From positions 26,087,501-26,151,500 of the forward strand of contig OX485805.1 in NCBI GenBank assembly GCA_950295325.1: a stretch of 64,000 nucleotides of DNA, written 5' to 3'. This document shows, in pieces, positions 1-11,764 of the stretch. Position 1 is the stretch's first letter, and the number at the start of each line of letters is the position of its first letter. The translations under genes were made by a program, and so were the position numbers. The DNA comes from Polytrichum commune (Eukaryota > Streptophyta > Polytrichopsida > Polytrichales > Polytrichaceae). Below the pieces are notes generated by a model. It saw only the letters and a list, made by a program, of their open reading frames with translations, was not told the DNA's origin and did not search any database.

Positions 1-878
1 ATTATTTGATATGCACATTTTGAAGTGCTCATCATTACAATCACCTAGAGAAAAAAACAAATTCAAAATTTTCAAAAAATAAAAGTTTTGTAGTATTTTG
101 TGGCCTTCGAGTGTCAACTCAGGCCCCAAAATGGGACTATTGGGGTGGCGATCCCATTTTGGCCTCCCTTTCATGCTCCCTATCCCACCTTCATGCTCCC
201 TTGGCTTCCCCTCTCCCCTCGCAAATCGGGCTTTCAACGCCATGTGAACAGTGACTATGTTAACAATTCGAAGAGATAGTACATTAAATATATAAATTAT
301 TGAGTGTGAGAAAAATCAGGGAAGGTGATACGAAATTCTTTTGTGCCATGAAAATAGTGCCACCAAAAAGATAAAGGAAGCATTGTTCATCTTGGAATTA
401 TTCATTGAAAGTGCCGGCACTTGGCACGAAAGTAACAACACTTGGCCCTATTCACTAACAAGCATGTGGCATGCACTAATCACAAACACGCAGTAATTTT
501 CTTGAAATCTATGATAAATGAGCCTTGTATTCATGAATTTAGTGTCACTTAGTAAAAAAATCAACCCTGGTAACTTTGAGATTTTTTATAATTTTTTTTT
601 TGTTGGAAACAAAAGGCCAACATAGCCAACGCCAAAATGAATTAAGAACCAAGAAAGCATGCCCACATCAAAGGGATGTGGGGCCCCTCGGACACAAAAC
701 ACATTGCCACATAAAAAGTAACACCCACCCACCCCACCACGGACAACCCCCCAGTCCCCCAAGCCAAGGACCACCTCCACCCCAGTTGCCAAGGACAACC
801 ACCAGACCACCAAAGTAACCACCCAAGAACCAAAGCTACCTAGCTACGTCACCACTTCCAATTCCAAACAATATGTAA
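1..878. other. Intergenic DNA, no gene seen
   Basis: AT-rich DNA with many stops in all frames. A CCACC-rich stretch near 721-810 creates short opposing reading frames that look like composition artefacts. No RNA gene or complete transposon end was seen before the MITE that starts at 879. Confidence 0.6.
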
Positions 879-1444
879 GGGCCACTTCATACTATGGTTG
901 TCCAAGTTGAGAGGCTATGGGATTGAGTGGCCAAACTTTGTTGAGAGTTCAAAGAAATGGGCTCAAAATAGTTGATAAAATATAGTAAGTGGAGCCTTTG
1001 GCCGGGCATAGTGTGAAGCCTCCAAAGGCCAAGCCCAAAGTCCAAACCTTTGGCCATTAACTCTCACGGCCTTTTGACTTGGATGGCCATAGTGTGAAGT
1101 TTCCAAATGCCAAGCCCAAAGTCCAAACCCAAAGGAGCATCCCACTTTATTCCTTGCTCAAAATAACCCCTCCGATCTAATGGCCAAGATCTTGTTAATG
1201 ATTGATTTTTTAATGAAAAAAAATTGACGGCCTCTCAACCATAGTTTGGGTTTCCATTCCTGTCCGACCCAAACTTCCTTTGAGAGTCCGTCGCCTTCTT
1301 CAAAAAGTAATCATTTTAAATTGCGACGGCCTCTGGACTTTGGCCATAGTGTGAAGGGTTGAGAGGCCGAACTCTTGGTTTCTTGCAATTTGATTGCTGG
1401 AAATCGACGGCCTCTTGACCTTCAGCCATAGTGTGAAGCGCCCC
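879..1444. mobile_element. MITE, PIF/Harbinger-like, long copy A
   Basis: A 566-bp element with imperfect terminal inverted repeats: GGGCCACTTCATACTATGG on the left, and GGGGCGCTTCACACTATGG as the reverse complement of the right end. It is flanked by a 3-bp duplication TAA (876-878 and 1445-1447). The interior repeats the terminal motif several times (CATAGTGTGAAG...), so it can fold on itself. It has no coding capacity. The copy at 27195-27752 is the same family in opposite orientation. Three-bp TWA duplications are typical of PIF/Harbinger (Tourist) MITEs; the superfamily assignment is inference. Confidence 0.8.
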
Positions 1445-1447
1445 TAA

Positions 1448-2688
1448 GTTGTTCCGTGGTTGTTCCTCCTACAAAGGACATTCCTAGCACCCCACATTTG
1501 GTCAAAACCTTGGACCATGGCCATAGTGGAGAAGTTGTTGATCTTAATTTGCTTGATCACCCGTTCCCACGCCGTCTTGGCCTAGAAGATCAATTCATCC
1601 CAGATCTAACGTTTGACCTTGAACCTATGCCACTATTCATGGTTGAACACTTAGTTGTTGCGTTCAATCCAAATGGTCCAAAGCATGATGCCACGTAAGA
1701 GGTGCCGAATTTCTTAGGAATCCTTTCCCCAAACAAGGCTTGCTTCCAATTAAAACTATCATAATTGCCAATTCTAACCCCACAAAATTCATGCATACTA
1801 AACGTTGCCCATCTCCACGCTTGGATGCAGTCCCAAAATTTGTGTTTAACTTATTCACTTGTGTTTGGGAGGCCAAAATGGACATTGCCTGGAAATCGAA
1901 GCCGGTGCAATGTGAGCCCTGCACTCACTGACTGCCACTACTTTGTGCCAAATGGACCACATAAACACGGCTTCTTTACCCGACCACATCGGATCCCACA
2001 CCTAAGACTAGTAGAACTTATAGTTTCCCGGGAGATAACCCTCCCACCCTTTTGCCAAACGAGTGGTTCCCGGGTTCCTGTTAATAATCGAGTAACTTTG
2101 ATATTTGGCTAGATTGTGCGTGTTACCTGAAATAATGCCAACCCTCAGGAATTGGTTTATCTCGTGTAGACGACACTTGCGACTTTGAGTCAGTGAACAA
2201 AAGGAACGACAACTGATCATGCCCCACTTGCGTTATCAATTTATAAAAGTAACCTAACCTGAGAAAACCAATAAACAACACGAAGCTCTCAGGAATCTTA
2301 GCTACCATGTAAGATATCATATGTGGACTGGATCCCTAGTGATTAGTATTACTTCATAGAGATACCAACCCCACTGCAGTGTAGACTGATTTTGAGATAC
2401 AATTGTTTTATGAGTACAGACAGGGGAGATGGCATAGAGTCCACGGGAATGCTGGGCCTCCCTCAACACCATGTGCAGCCTAAAAATAGAACATGTATTC
2501 AGATATGTAGGAAATAACTCCACGTGTGCCTGTTGACAATGAGGGGCTATTTAGAGCGTCTCCACTAGATCGGGCACACACCAAATAGAGTATATAAGTT
2601 TATACCTTTGGGGAGCCTTCCATCTTGGGTAAGGCAACTCATCATGAGTCAAAGCCACGAAAGCCTAGGCATACCCTTGTTTCAGCGA
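1448..2688. other. Intergenic DNA, no supported gene
   Basis: Short overlapping frames occur on both strands, for example 1456-1698 on the plus strand (80 codons, no recognised domain). None has splice or family support. No repeat boundary was recognised. Confidence 0.5.
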
Positions 2689-3085
2689 GGCGTTGTAAAC
2701 GTCTCCCATCAACTCGCGCGCTAGGAAGATATTAGTTGTCGATTGCGATCTGAGAGATCTAAAGGCTCCTATGCTACCCCAGCTTCTGGCTTCTCTTCCC
2801 CTCGGGTAGAGCTTGAAAAACTTCATGTTGGATGAAATCTCCACCTCCATCCACTTACGAATTTAGGATGAAAAGGTTTTCAAGCTCAATCCTTCATTAA
2901 AAGGTTTTGTGGAAGAGAAGATGCCAACGGGGAGAATCTAACCCCTACTTCTTCTTTCCCAAAGGTAGAGCCAAGGGTACTAGCCATCAACTCCAAGCCC
3001 CTTTTGATGACCAACCATGAAATGAAGCGAAATTTAATAGGTCGTACCAGAGCATTTGTGTAGGATTTTGAAGGTTCCCATATGG
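2689..3085. repeat. Dispersed repeat family A, copy 1
   Basis: About 400 bp that recurs in the same orientation at 16148-16545, with roughly 80-85 percent identity by eye. Both copies keep a partly readable minus-strand frame (motifs KRGLELxxSTLGSTF, then EISxNMKFFKLY and IGAFRS). They may therefore be fragments of a once coding, possibly transposon-borne sequence. No family recognised. Confidence 0.7.
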
Positions 3086-5344
3086 GTCCCAAAGGGTTCC
3101 CAAAGTTCCCAATGGAATTCCCCGGAGGAACATGATGTATATATTCAAGATGTCCAACACGGGTCCTAGATCCGGCATGAACATGGTGAAGCGCATGCAA
3201 CCAAGTGAGACCCTTGGCAGGGGCTTGGATGTCTTTTTACCATGCCAAGGAGTCAAAGATTGGATGACAATGGCATATCATGAATTTACAACAATTCTTC
3301 CTCAATGGGTGTTGGGGTAATGTTAAAGTACAATGTTGGGGAGCTTAGCTTTGGAGCTTAGTGTTGGAGATGTTGAATGTAGGGCAATTTTGTTGTATGT
3401 GTAATTTAATGTCGCCTACGAACAATGTATACACAACAACTTCCCACACTTTGAACATTATTTTGATTAATATGTAAAGTATGTTGTGTGTTGTTGCACA
3501 TGTGGTGTACGATGGAATCTCTCACGAATATAACTCATACATCAACAAGACCCTAATCATGTAACTTAAGTGGTGTGAAATGTTGTCCATTGTCCTTAGG
3601 ATTTTGGGTCCAAGTCCATTCTCTTTTAGACACATGTCAAAAAACCAAAAGTGTAGGCACCATATCGTGCAACCTGGCCTAGAGACATGTATTGTAACTG
3701 AGACTATTTCAAGTAATAGCATGGGGCATTCACGGTTGGGGTACTACTTTTGGGTGTCTAACGGAAAAATGACTTTTTTGGATAACTTCACATGCTTGGT
3801 ATGCTTGGATTTGTATTGTGAAGCATATTTTGGATCATACCTACCATTCATACTCCATATTGAGTACACCGACAAAGTTAATTTAGAAGGAATAGGGTCA
3901 TCTAAGATATCATTTTGATTCCTTAAAGGACATTTAGGAGTGTTGTCTTAATTGTTCACCTTAGGATCAAGGAATGAAAAGGACAACAAGAATTAGTCGA
4001 AACGATCCCAAATTTTTTCCTCACAATCATCGTTCAAGTGTGTACCAATAGAACCAAAAATGTATTCAATACCAATTGCCCAACTTTACATGTGGCACCA
4101 AACATGGCCAAAAATACATATGTACACGGCCACACGTAAAAGGAACATCTAGTATAAGAATTGGACAAAAAATAAAAATGAATGAACACATGACACTTAT
4201 GCCAAGGTACCAAGATGCAAAACAAGAAATAATTAACCACCAATGCACACCTAAATAACAAAAAATGCCATTGATGTCGCCAAATTGTCAATTTTTATTT
4301 TGGATTCATGCTGCTCTGGAAATCCCGTCACCTTCCTGCTGACGTTTATTCGAGAAGATCCCGGCCGTTGGTTCTCCCCGATTTTTTGGTAATTAATAAA
4401 AATACCCTAAACGTACCCAATATTGTGAAGTCCTTTGTCCCAAAAGTAGTGCCTCAATCGTGAATGGACCCAACATAGCTAGTCTTTTGGTGTCTGCAAA
4501 TGAAAATTGCAAAACCTCCCTATCACAATGTACTCAGCCGTGGGTTTTTTTTAAGCACCCCTCCGACCTTTTTTCCAAATAGCCCATAAAGTTAAAGTGT
4601 CTTTTTGGCAACCTGGAAAATATGAAATCCTTGTATCACCTTAATTTTATCGTAAACATGTCTATATGTAATCCCTTTATCCCACGGAAACATGTCTTGA
4701 CTTATGCTCATGCTCATGGCCTAGGTTTGCTCCTTTTTGGACCATGGTGTTACATGTTGTTCTCACCTTGTAAGTAATGATCATTAGGCAAGAGCACTCA
4801 ACTCACCCCATAGGCATGGAGGGAGAGCATGTTAACTATATGCTTGAGGACTAGTTGAGGGGAGCTTCAACTATAGTTCCTTTAAGTATATAAGGCTCAA
4901 GGTTGGGTGGATCAAGCCTCTTATTTCCTCTCTATTTTTGATAGACTTTATAGTAAACTCATCCATTAAAAAAGTGAAAATGCAATGTGCCATAGCTTGA
5001 AAATAACATTAGACCTAACTCTAAACCTAAAACCTTAAAGATTAAACCCCAAATTATTCTAGTTTGACACAATTAGAATCAACTCTGAACCCATAAGAAT
5101 GTGTTTATTTAAATCCTTTTTCCCATAGTGAATAATGTTACGTATCTGACACCACAAAGCCCAAGCCTCCATATATTGCAGTCTTTGTGCTCAAATAAAC
5201 TAGATGCCTCTTAAATTGTTACTTTCTCCGAGTAGCCCACTTCTTTTAAGATATGAAACATGCAATCGATACAAGATTGTTAGCAAATCCAAGTAGGGGT
5301 TGGAGCCACTTTACTCATATTCATAAATGGAGCTCATATGGATA
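3086..5344. other. Intergenic DNA, no supported gene
   Basis: AT-rich sequence. The longest frame (3580-3918, plus, 112 codons) has no recognisable domain and is probably chance. No RNA gene or complete transposon found. Confidence 0.5.
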
Positions 5345-5765
5345 TCTTATTTATAATGGGAGCGAAGATTCTCATGCTTGTTAAGTTGGTAAGGTATTTT
5401 GAAATAATACATTTTCTTGGTATAAAGTAGTGTTTACCAAGATATCTTTTAAGTTGACTTTTTTCATGAAACCACTTGTTATTATTAAAAGTATTTAAAT
5501 CTATAATATCAATGTGATATCTTCAAAATACTTCATTGAAATCATGGCCACAAATAAATGATTATAATTGTTTCTAAAAGCAAGTCATATAACTTTAAAG
5601 TCTAGAAATTAAACCATTTTTCTAATATACCTTGAGTTCATGATGAACATTAGAGCTCCATCACACAAAAAAACAAATCAAGAAAATACCACTTGTATTT
5701 ATTTTAAGCTTATTTCGTACAAACTTTCTTGACATCATGCAAGTTCTTTTTCAATATGAGCTACT
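5345..5765. repeat. Direct repeat family D, copy 1
   Basis: About 420 bp repeated in the same orientation at 7178-7612, with about 85-90 percent identity by eye. Both end in a strongly conserved stretch (CTTATTTCGTACAAACTTTC and beyond). A short piece of the repeat start (TCTTATTCATTAT.. GTGAAGATTCTTG) also occurs near 26957 and, inverted, near 38350. The two copies could be LTR-like ends, but no TG..CA ends, primer site or internal coding region was found. Confidence 0.65.
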
Positions 5766-7177
5766 TTTGTCATCTTCAAAGGAATATTCTTTTAAAACAT
5801 GTTTGATTCTTTGAAACAACATATTTTCTAATGCCTTTTGGAAGACAAAAGGTTCACAACATTCAAATTTAATAAGCGTATTTGAATCTTCTATTGTAGA
5901 GTACATTTTGTGGTTGTAGTTCGAACTTTTTGGCCATAGGCCATACACTCTAGCTATAGAAAGTAGATTGTTGAATTTTGACGCATAAAGTAAGGTTAGA
6001 TACTAAAAGCAATGTGAATGGTAGGTTGCAAGTAATTGGTAATGATTTCAACCCAAATGCGGTTGCACGAGAGGCTGGCGACATAAGGGAAGTTTTCTCG
6101 ACAACGAAGGTATATCATCTTATAATAGAAGATTCATATATAGTTGTGAGAGCTAACAAGAGTTGCACATGCCATAGGCTAAGCGAGAGAAAGAGATAGA
6201 AGATAGGAAATGTATTTACAAATCTTGTGATAGTAGTGTAGGCTATAAGCGAGAGATGTTTTTAGAGGAGAAGATAATAAGTAAACCATATTATAGTTTG
6301 GTTTCTATTTCCCAATTACCAAGTAATTCAATTACAATTTCATGATGTATGTTTGTGTCATGATTTTATTTGCGTAAAAGGAAGGAGTTGAGTAGATAGA
6401 AGTATGATGTCTAGTGGATATGATGTTGTGTTGAATTGAAGAAGTTGACGATGAGTGTGTGTTTTTTGGCTATAATCATTGAAGTTAGTGGAAAGTATGA
6501 CCAAGAGTGAGCCATTTAGATAGGAGTAGTGAGTTGTTTGAAAAGGATAGGACATGTCCTAAATGATGATTAAGGAACAAATGAATTGATTCATATCAAG
6601 TTGGCTATACTCCTTGCATGGTAAATCTTAGAAGGCTATAGGAGTATAGTCATGATAGCACACATGCCCATTAAGTACTACACAAATTGGCCAAGGTATA
6701 GCCATGTTGATGTGTAAGTTGAGAAGTAAACTCTTGTTGCTTTGGTAGCACTTACAAAGTGGAGTTTGGTAAGGATTAGGCTATGGTCTTACAATTGGAC
6801 AGTTGATTGAGTATATAAACAACATCACATACTTTATAGTGATACCACTATACTATACCTTCATATTGAAGTTCTAGCTATAATCTTTGTGAGACTAAAC
6901 TCCCAACTTGTAAATTAAACTCAACTATAGCATGTATTTGTTCATGACATTTCATCATCATCATCATCCTCAATCAATCAATCAATTACAATTCAAAAGT
7001 AACCAAGAGTAATTAAGGAATGCAACAGGGAATGTGAAAATATTATTTGCAGTCGAAAGGGCAATTACTAGATTATTGCACCTAGAAAGGGGGATTACAA
7101 GACTATTTGCCAAGCCAAAGTGCTCACATGATAGAATATGATTATTCTAGTTAGTCCAATGATCAAATGATTGAAAA
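5766..7177. other. Spacer between the two D repeats
   Basis: About 1.4 kb with short CATCAT and CAATCAAT simple repeats near 6953-6985. No gag/pol-like frame, primer binding site or polypurine tract was recognised, so an LTR element is not supported. Confidence 0.5.
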
Positions 7178-7612
7178 TCTTATTCATTATGGAAGTGAAG
7201 ATTCTTGTGCTTGTTAAGTTGGTAAGGCATTTTAAAATAACACATTTTCTTGGTACAAAGTAGTACTTACCAAGATGTCTCTTAACTTGATTTGTTTTTT
7301 TTTTCATGAAACCACTTGTTAGTATTACAAGTATTCAAATCTATAATATCATTATGGTATCTTCAAAATATTTCATTGCAATTATGTCCACAAACAAATG
7401 ATTGTAATTGGTTCTATAAGCAACTCATATAACCAAGAATATTCAAAACTTGAACTTGTTTTGAAATATACCTTGAGTTCATGATGAACATTAGAGCTCC
7501 ATCACAAAAAAAACAAAATCAAGAATATACCACTTGTATTTATTTTAAGCTTATTTCGTACAAACTTTCTTGACATCATGCAAGTTCTTTTTCAATGTGA
7601 GCCACTTGACCT
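7178..7612. repeat. Direct repeat family D, copy 2
   Basis: Second copy of the repeat at 5345-5765, same orientation. It differs by substitutions and small indels and has a longer T run near 7292-7303. Confidence 0.65.
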
Positions 7613-8179
7613 TAGTAAAAAAAACCTAACTATAGTGATCCAATTGATGAGGCTTTGCACCCCATAGCTCACCACGTGTTGTAACATGGGTGTCATGACT
7701 CATCCATGGGATGTCAAATTCCATTGACTTTGAATTCTTGATTCTATGCACAAGTGGCTTGGCAATGGTTGGTGGAATTTGTAATCTCTACACGTTGGTT
7801 TGTACACTCATATGTGCAATTAGGTTGCCCTCTTGAATAGGTTGCCTATTTACCCATGCAAGTTATCTCGGGTCAAAATCGGATTACAGAAACTCATGAC
7901 TTTGTTGATTTATGCATATAACAATCATAGTGTTCAACAAAATTCTTTGAGTTTGTTAATATGGTAAACAATATTCAAAATAATGGGGAATGTTGATAAA
8001 TTAGCGTGGGACAACCCTAATTGCACATACCATTTGTAGACCTTCTAAGGAAGGTTCTTGAGAGAGGTTGAGTTGGGATTGGATACCATTATAGTGAGAT
8101 CCTTCTTAAGGACGGCAACAAGATTGGCAATTTTCAAACATCACAGATCTATAAATTCAAAGGGGCCAATTCTTTTTTA
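7613..8179. other. Intergenic DNA, nothing recognised
   Basis: No coding frame, RNA gene or repeat boundary identified. Confidence 0.5.
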
Positions 8180-8310
8180 TAACTAATAAGGTCTAAAATG
8201 ACCCTAAACTATTGGGTGATAATGGAGAGGTACCCATTTCCGAATGGAGTGGTTGGCGGTTTCATTCCCACTGTGAAATCTTCTCTCTACTTGACGGAAA
8301 AAACTAGCTT
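8180..8310 (+). repeat. SINE-like fragment (older, tail lost)
   Basis: Diverged partial copy of the SINE at 8580-8805. It shares the AATAAGGTC..ATGACC start and the TGGCGGTTT..TCCCA region. The polymerase III B box is mutated (GGTTTCATTCC versus GGTTCGAATCC) and there is no A-rich tail. Confidence 0.6.
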
Positions 8311-8579
8311 GATAGATAGGAAGCCAAAAGCCCACCCATGACAAGATTGGTTGTAAACCCCACCCTACATCAAGAAGATTCTTGAGCAGGGTAGGACCAT
8401 CGACCTCAAATTCACATCGGATTGCTTGATATTGATTATTTATTTATTTATTTAACAACTAATACCATTATTCATTGAAAGTAGTTTTACTTTCATTTAT
8501 GGTCATGTGTTTCTGGCGTTGGCAATCTAAATCATACTTTATTGAGGTCTCCCCCTAATATGAAATCTTGAATAAGATG

Positions 8580-8805
8580 GCAAATAGGTCCAAGATGACC
8601 TTAAACTACCGGATGATGGTGGAGAGATACCCAAATCTCAAGGAAGAGGTTGGCGGTTCGAATCCCAGCAGTGAAATCTCCTCTCTGCTTAACGGTAAAC
8701 TTGCCAGGTGGTCAACCGCCTCTTGTGATTTGGCGCTGGCCTGTCGGTCTTCTGTCTCAAAAAAAAAAAAAAAAAAGAAGAAGAAGAAGAAGAAGAAGAA
8801 GAAGA
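8580..8805 (+). repeat. tRNA-derived SINE with A/GAA tail
   Basis: Contains an exact polymerase III B box, GGTTCGAATCC (8655-8665), about 30 bp after an A-box-like TGGTGGAGAG (8617-8626). A further 90 bp follows, then A18 and about nine GAA units (8759-8805). Internal promoter, tRNA-like spacing and a simple A-rich tail are the hallmarks of a plant SINE. It is not a tRNA gene: no acceptor stem or cloverleaf could be closed. Clear target duplications were not found. Confidence 0.7.
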
Positions 8806-9026
8806 CAAATTCACTTTGCTTGTCATATTCAAATCTCTGTTAGAGTGTACTAGGTAGTATATGTCTACTGGGTTATATTTTGTAAAAATAACATATAAAT
8901 GAAAGTCACCAACATTTGAATTAAAAAAATAATATAAATAATATAAAAATGGGGTGAGGCATATTGTACAAGATTTGCCTACATCTCTCTACTTGTAACA
9001 CCGTCGCTCCTTACCAGTACTCTCCC

Positions 9027-9505
9027 TACACTGTTTATGGTATTCGGTGTCACATGTGTAATAGTGTCACTTACCCTATTTTGAGGCGTATGCTAGGTTA
9101 CATAGATGATTAACTATTTCAACATAAGTGTCATTTATGATACTTGATGTTCAAATCCACTTAATAATATCTTTACATGAGTATTTTCAATCGTGTTATG
9201 AGGCGTAAGCCTATTTTACACAATGGTTTACAAGTTTATTGAAGTGTACACAAATGACACTTGTCATTAGTATGCTCAAGAACATCTTCCTCTTGCATAC
9301 TAAAACTCAAGGCTATCATCTACGTATCCAAATGTGCTACTCTAAATGTCATAATGTAGAAATTGTTTGACTTAAAGAAGTTACTTATGTTGATGAATGA
9401 AATCATATTGGTGATTAGCGGGCGTGACACTTTGAGACCTCTAGGCATCTAGTTTAGGACCTTTGCAAATAAATGTATGTGACACTAAATACCGTAAACG
9501 GTGTA
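9027..9505. mobile_element. TIR element (about 480 bp), non-coding
   Basis: Ends form an imperfect inverted repeat of about 31 bp (TACACTGTTTATGGTATTCG on the left; TACACCGTTTACGGTATTTA as the reverse complement of the right). The interior has no open frame. No convincing target duplication was seen, so the superfamily is unassigned. A truncated relative lies at 17395-17725. Confidence 0.6.
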
Positions 9506-9807
9506 CTAAAATTCATGGTCTCTTTACGAGCTTGAATTTTACCAATTAAAATAAAAAATGTGAAAAAAATAAAGTTAAATTTACAACACTTTGAAATTGA
9601 TATGCATCATCAGTTTTGTGTAGTGCTTTTGCATAAAAATGAGCATATATGTATAATGCCTCCTTCGATGCAATGTATTTTCTACATGATGTGGATATGG
9701 TGGACAAAACTATGTCCATTACTTTCTTACAAGAGTGTCTATGAGGACTCAGTGAGCTCATTTCACTGATTCCTAACCCCTTGATTGTGGTATAAATAGC
9801 AGGCAGA

Positions 9808-10293
9808 GGACCACTTCACACATGAGACTGAGAGCCCGAGACCAATACAATTCAAGCACTCTCATTGGTGGAAAAGGTAGAGCGGTCCAAGTTCACTTCA
9901 CACTACGCTCGAGGGATCAAACCGAGTATGTGAATGCAAGATGGATGTAAAGTCTACATGGCATCAAATGGATCATGTTTCATGGTCACTTGGACTATTT
10001 TCAAAAACTATCATATGGAGGTAGGTCTAATACAAAACCGGGAGACCATGGCACTCCGAACGCTCACAACCATTGAATTATTCTCTTTTATCATTTGTGA
10101 GGATTCACATGAATAGAAATTCATTGAAATACTAATTGGTTGAGGGCTCGTCACATATGGCTTCACACTACACTTGAGGATCCATGACCACACTACATGA
10201 TTTTGGAGGTGTCTCGGAACGGCCTTTTGATACTTTCTTTTGAGCTTTCACAATTTCATTGCCACAGCTCTTGGCTCATGTGTGAAGTGGACC
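9808..10293. mobile_element. MITE, short-type family copy 1
   Basis: A 486-bp element with inverted ends (GGACCACTTCACACATGAG left; GGTCCACTTCACACATGAG as reverse complement of the right). Flanks are AGA and TGA, an imperfect 3-bp duplication. The whole element is clearly alignable to 62727-63225. No coding capacity. Confidence 0.8.
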
Positions 10294-10296
10294 TGA

Positions 10297-10979
10297 ATTG
10301 TTTTTCCTTTGAAGAGAAACTGATACAAGTGACACCATGACAAACGTAAATTAGAAGCACCATTTCACAAGATATGAATAGCTCTTGAATTTGACATGTC
10401 AGAATAAATAGACAACATCTACAGGTGGGTGATATTTGAGTTGACTTGACATAAGTTAGCATTGCTCAGCCCTAGGGGGTTGAGTTGCCTTTCTAAAAGG
10501 AGTCCGCTCCCATCCCTGGAATGGGAGCAAACGGGTCGACCCTTCAGGGTGGATTTGGGTGAACCAACCCATACACTTGTTCCTTGTTGGATACCTAAAC
10601 CCTTGCCTCCAAGGAACCAATGTACGGGTTGTTTTGCCCTAGCCCTTCAGGGTGGGGTTAGGCTTGTGGAAGAAGCTCTCATAAATGTGATGCAGGTTGA
10701 AAGGTTGGCTTAAACTCATGGCCTTAACCTAGATCCCATGGGAATCAACCCCAAGGTTAAGCCAGCTTCGCTTGGAATTTTCTCGGATGGGTTTCTTGGC
10801 ACTTGAGTTATGATGCTCCCACCTAATCATAGCAAGGGTGTTTCGGGCGAACCGGATACTATTAATCAACCATGTGGGAACTTACGGGTTTGCCTTTGGG
10901 GACATGCGTCTTTTTCTTTTTCTTTTTCTTTTTTATGAACTTAAATGCAACTTGACCTAAGCAACATGTGTTTAACGAC

Positions 10980-11017
<38 letters not shown>

Positions 11018-11182
11018 GTTTCAGTGGCTCGATCGCTAATGCTTCTTCAGAGGCAAAGGAGATCACATTGTGGAGCTTTGAAACGGTAGTGGATTTCCAT
11101 CACAAGATCAAGTGGTCACCGTGAGCATAACCAGAAAGACTGGAACCTTTTTCATCCGGTGGCCCTAATTGCCGGAGAGTTA
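10297..11182. other. Intergenic DNA with simple repeats
   Basis: Holds a motif that occurs twice (CCCTTCAGGGTGG near 10540 and 10640), a TTTTTC pentamer/hexamer tract (10914-10933) and an AT/GT dinucleotide run. The plus frame 10462-10713 (83 codons) lacks any recognised domain. Confidence 0.5.
10980..11017. repeat. Compound AT/GT microsatellite
   Basis: About six AT units are followed by about thirteen GT units. Confidence 0.9.
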
Positions 11183-11494
11183 GGGCCACTTCACACATGA
11201 GACTAAAAACATGTGACCATTGCATTCTAAAAGATCTCTCATTGGTCGAAAAGGAAGAGATCGTCTAAATTCACTTCACACCAAAAGGTGAAGGTCTAAA
11301 GGCCCAAAGAAATTATCATAGATGAGAAGTCTACATGGATTCCTTCATGACGAATTATATACCTCCAAGAGGTAGGTCTAATACAAAGTTTGATATATCA
11401 TATCATGTTAAACAATTGGTACCGCCTTTGGACAAGACTCAAGGACCTTAGTAATTACATGGTCACAACCCTTGACTCGTTTGTGAAGTGGCCC
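11183..11494. mobile_element. MITE, short-type family copy 2 (deleted)
   Basis: A 312-bp element with ends GGGCCACTTCACACATGAG and, as reverse complement of the right, GGGCCACTTCACAAACGAG. A perfect TTA duplication flanks it (11180-11182 and 11495-11497). It matches the first and last parts of the copies at 9808 and 62727 but lacks much of the middle. Confidence 0.8.
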
Positions 11495-11710
11495 TTAGCC
11501 GTGCTTTTAGTCAGCCTTGCGTCATGCCTCCTTATTATATTCAATTGTCATTGTGTTGTTACAGTGTGTGCAAACCATGAGCCTGAGGTGCCATTGAAGA
11601 AGTATGCAACCGTTTGGCTCGAATCTCTTGGATATTGAGACACAGTGTGTGCAGGAGACCATGTGACCATGGCAGTTTAAATATGAGGAATTTAGGATTT
11701 GTTCACATGG

Positions 11711-11761
11711 GGTCCCAAGTCCCAAGTCCCAAGTCCTAGGTCCCAAATCCCAGGTCCCAAG
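11711..11761. repeat. Heptamer tandem repeat (GTCCCAA)
   Basis: About seven imperfect head-to-tail copies of a 7-bp unit, GTCCCAA and variants. A shorter run of the same unit lies near 11832-11852. A 7-bp period breaks any single coding frame; the apparent minus-strand Trp/Gly/Leu-rich frame is a by-product. Confidence 0.85.
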
Positions 11762-11764
11762 TTA

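Noticed and set aside
1456-1698. 80-codon plus-strand frame with protein-like composition
   Set aside because: No family recognised and starts at the edge of a MITE; too short to support.
5345-7612. Complete LTR retrotransposon
   Set aside because: The repeats lack TG..CA ends, target duplication, primer site and coding interior.
8655-8665. tRNA gene suggested by a perfect B box
   Set aside because: No cloverleaf or acceptor stem could be closed; the A-rich tail and a diverged second copy fit a SINE.
8650-8853. Lys/Arg-rich frames over the A and GAA runs
   Set aside because: Product of the SINE tail repeat, not a gene.
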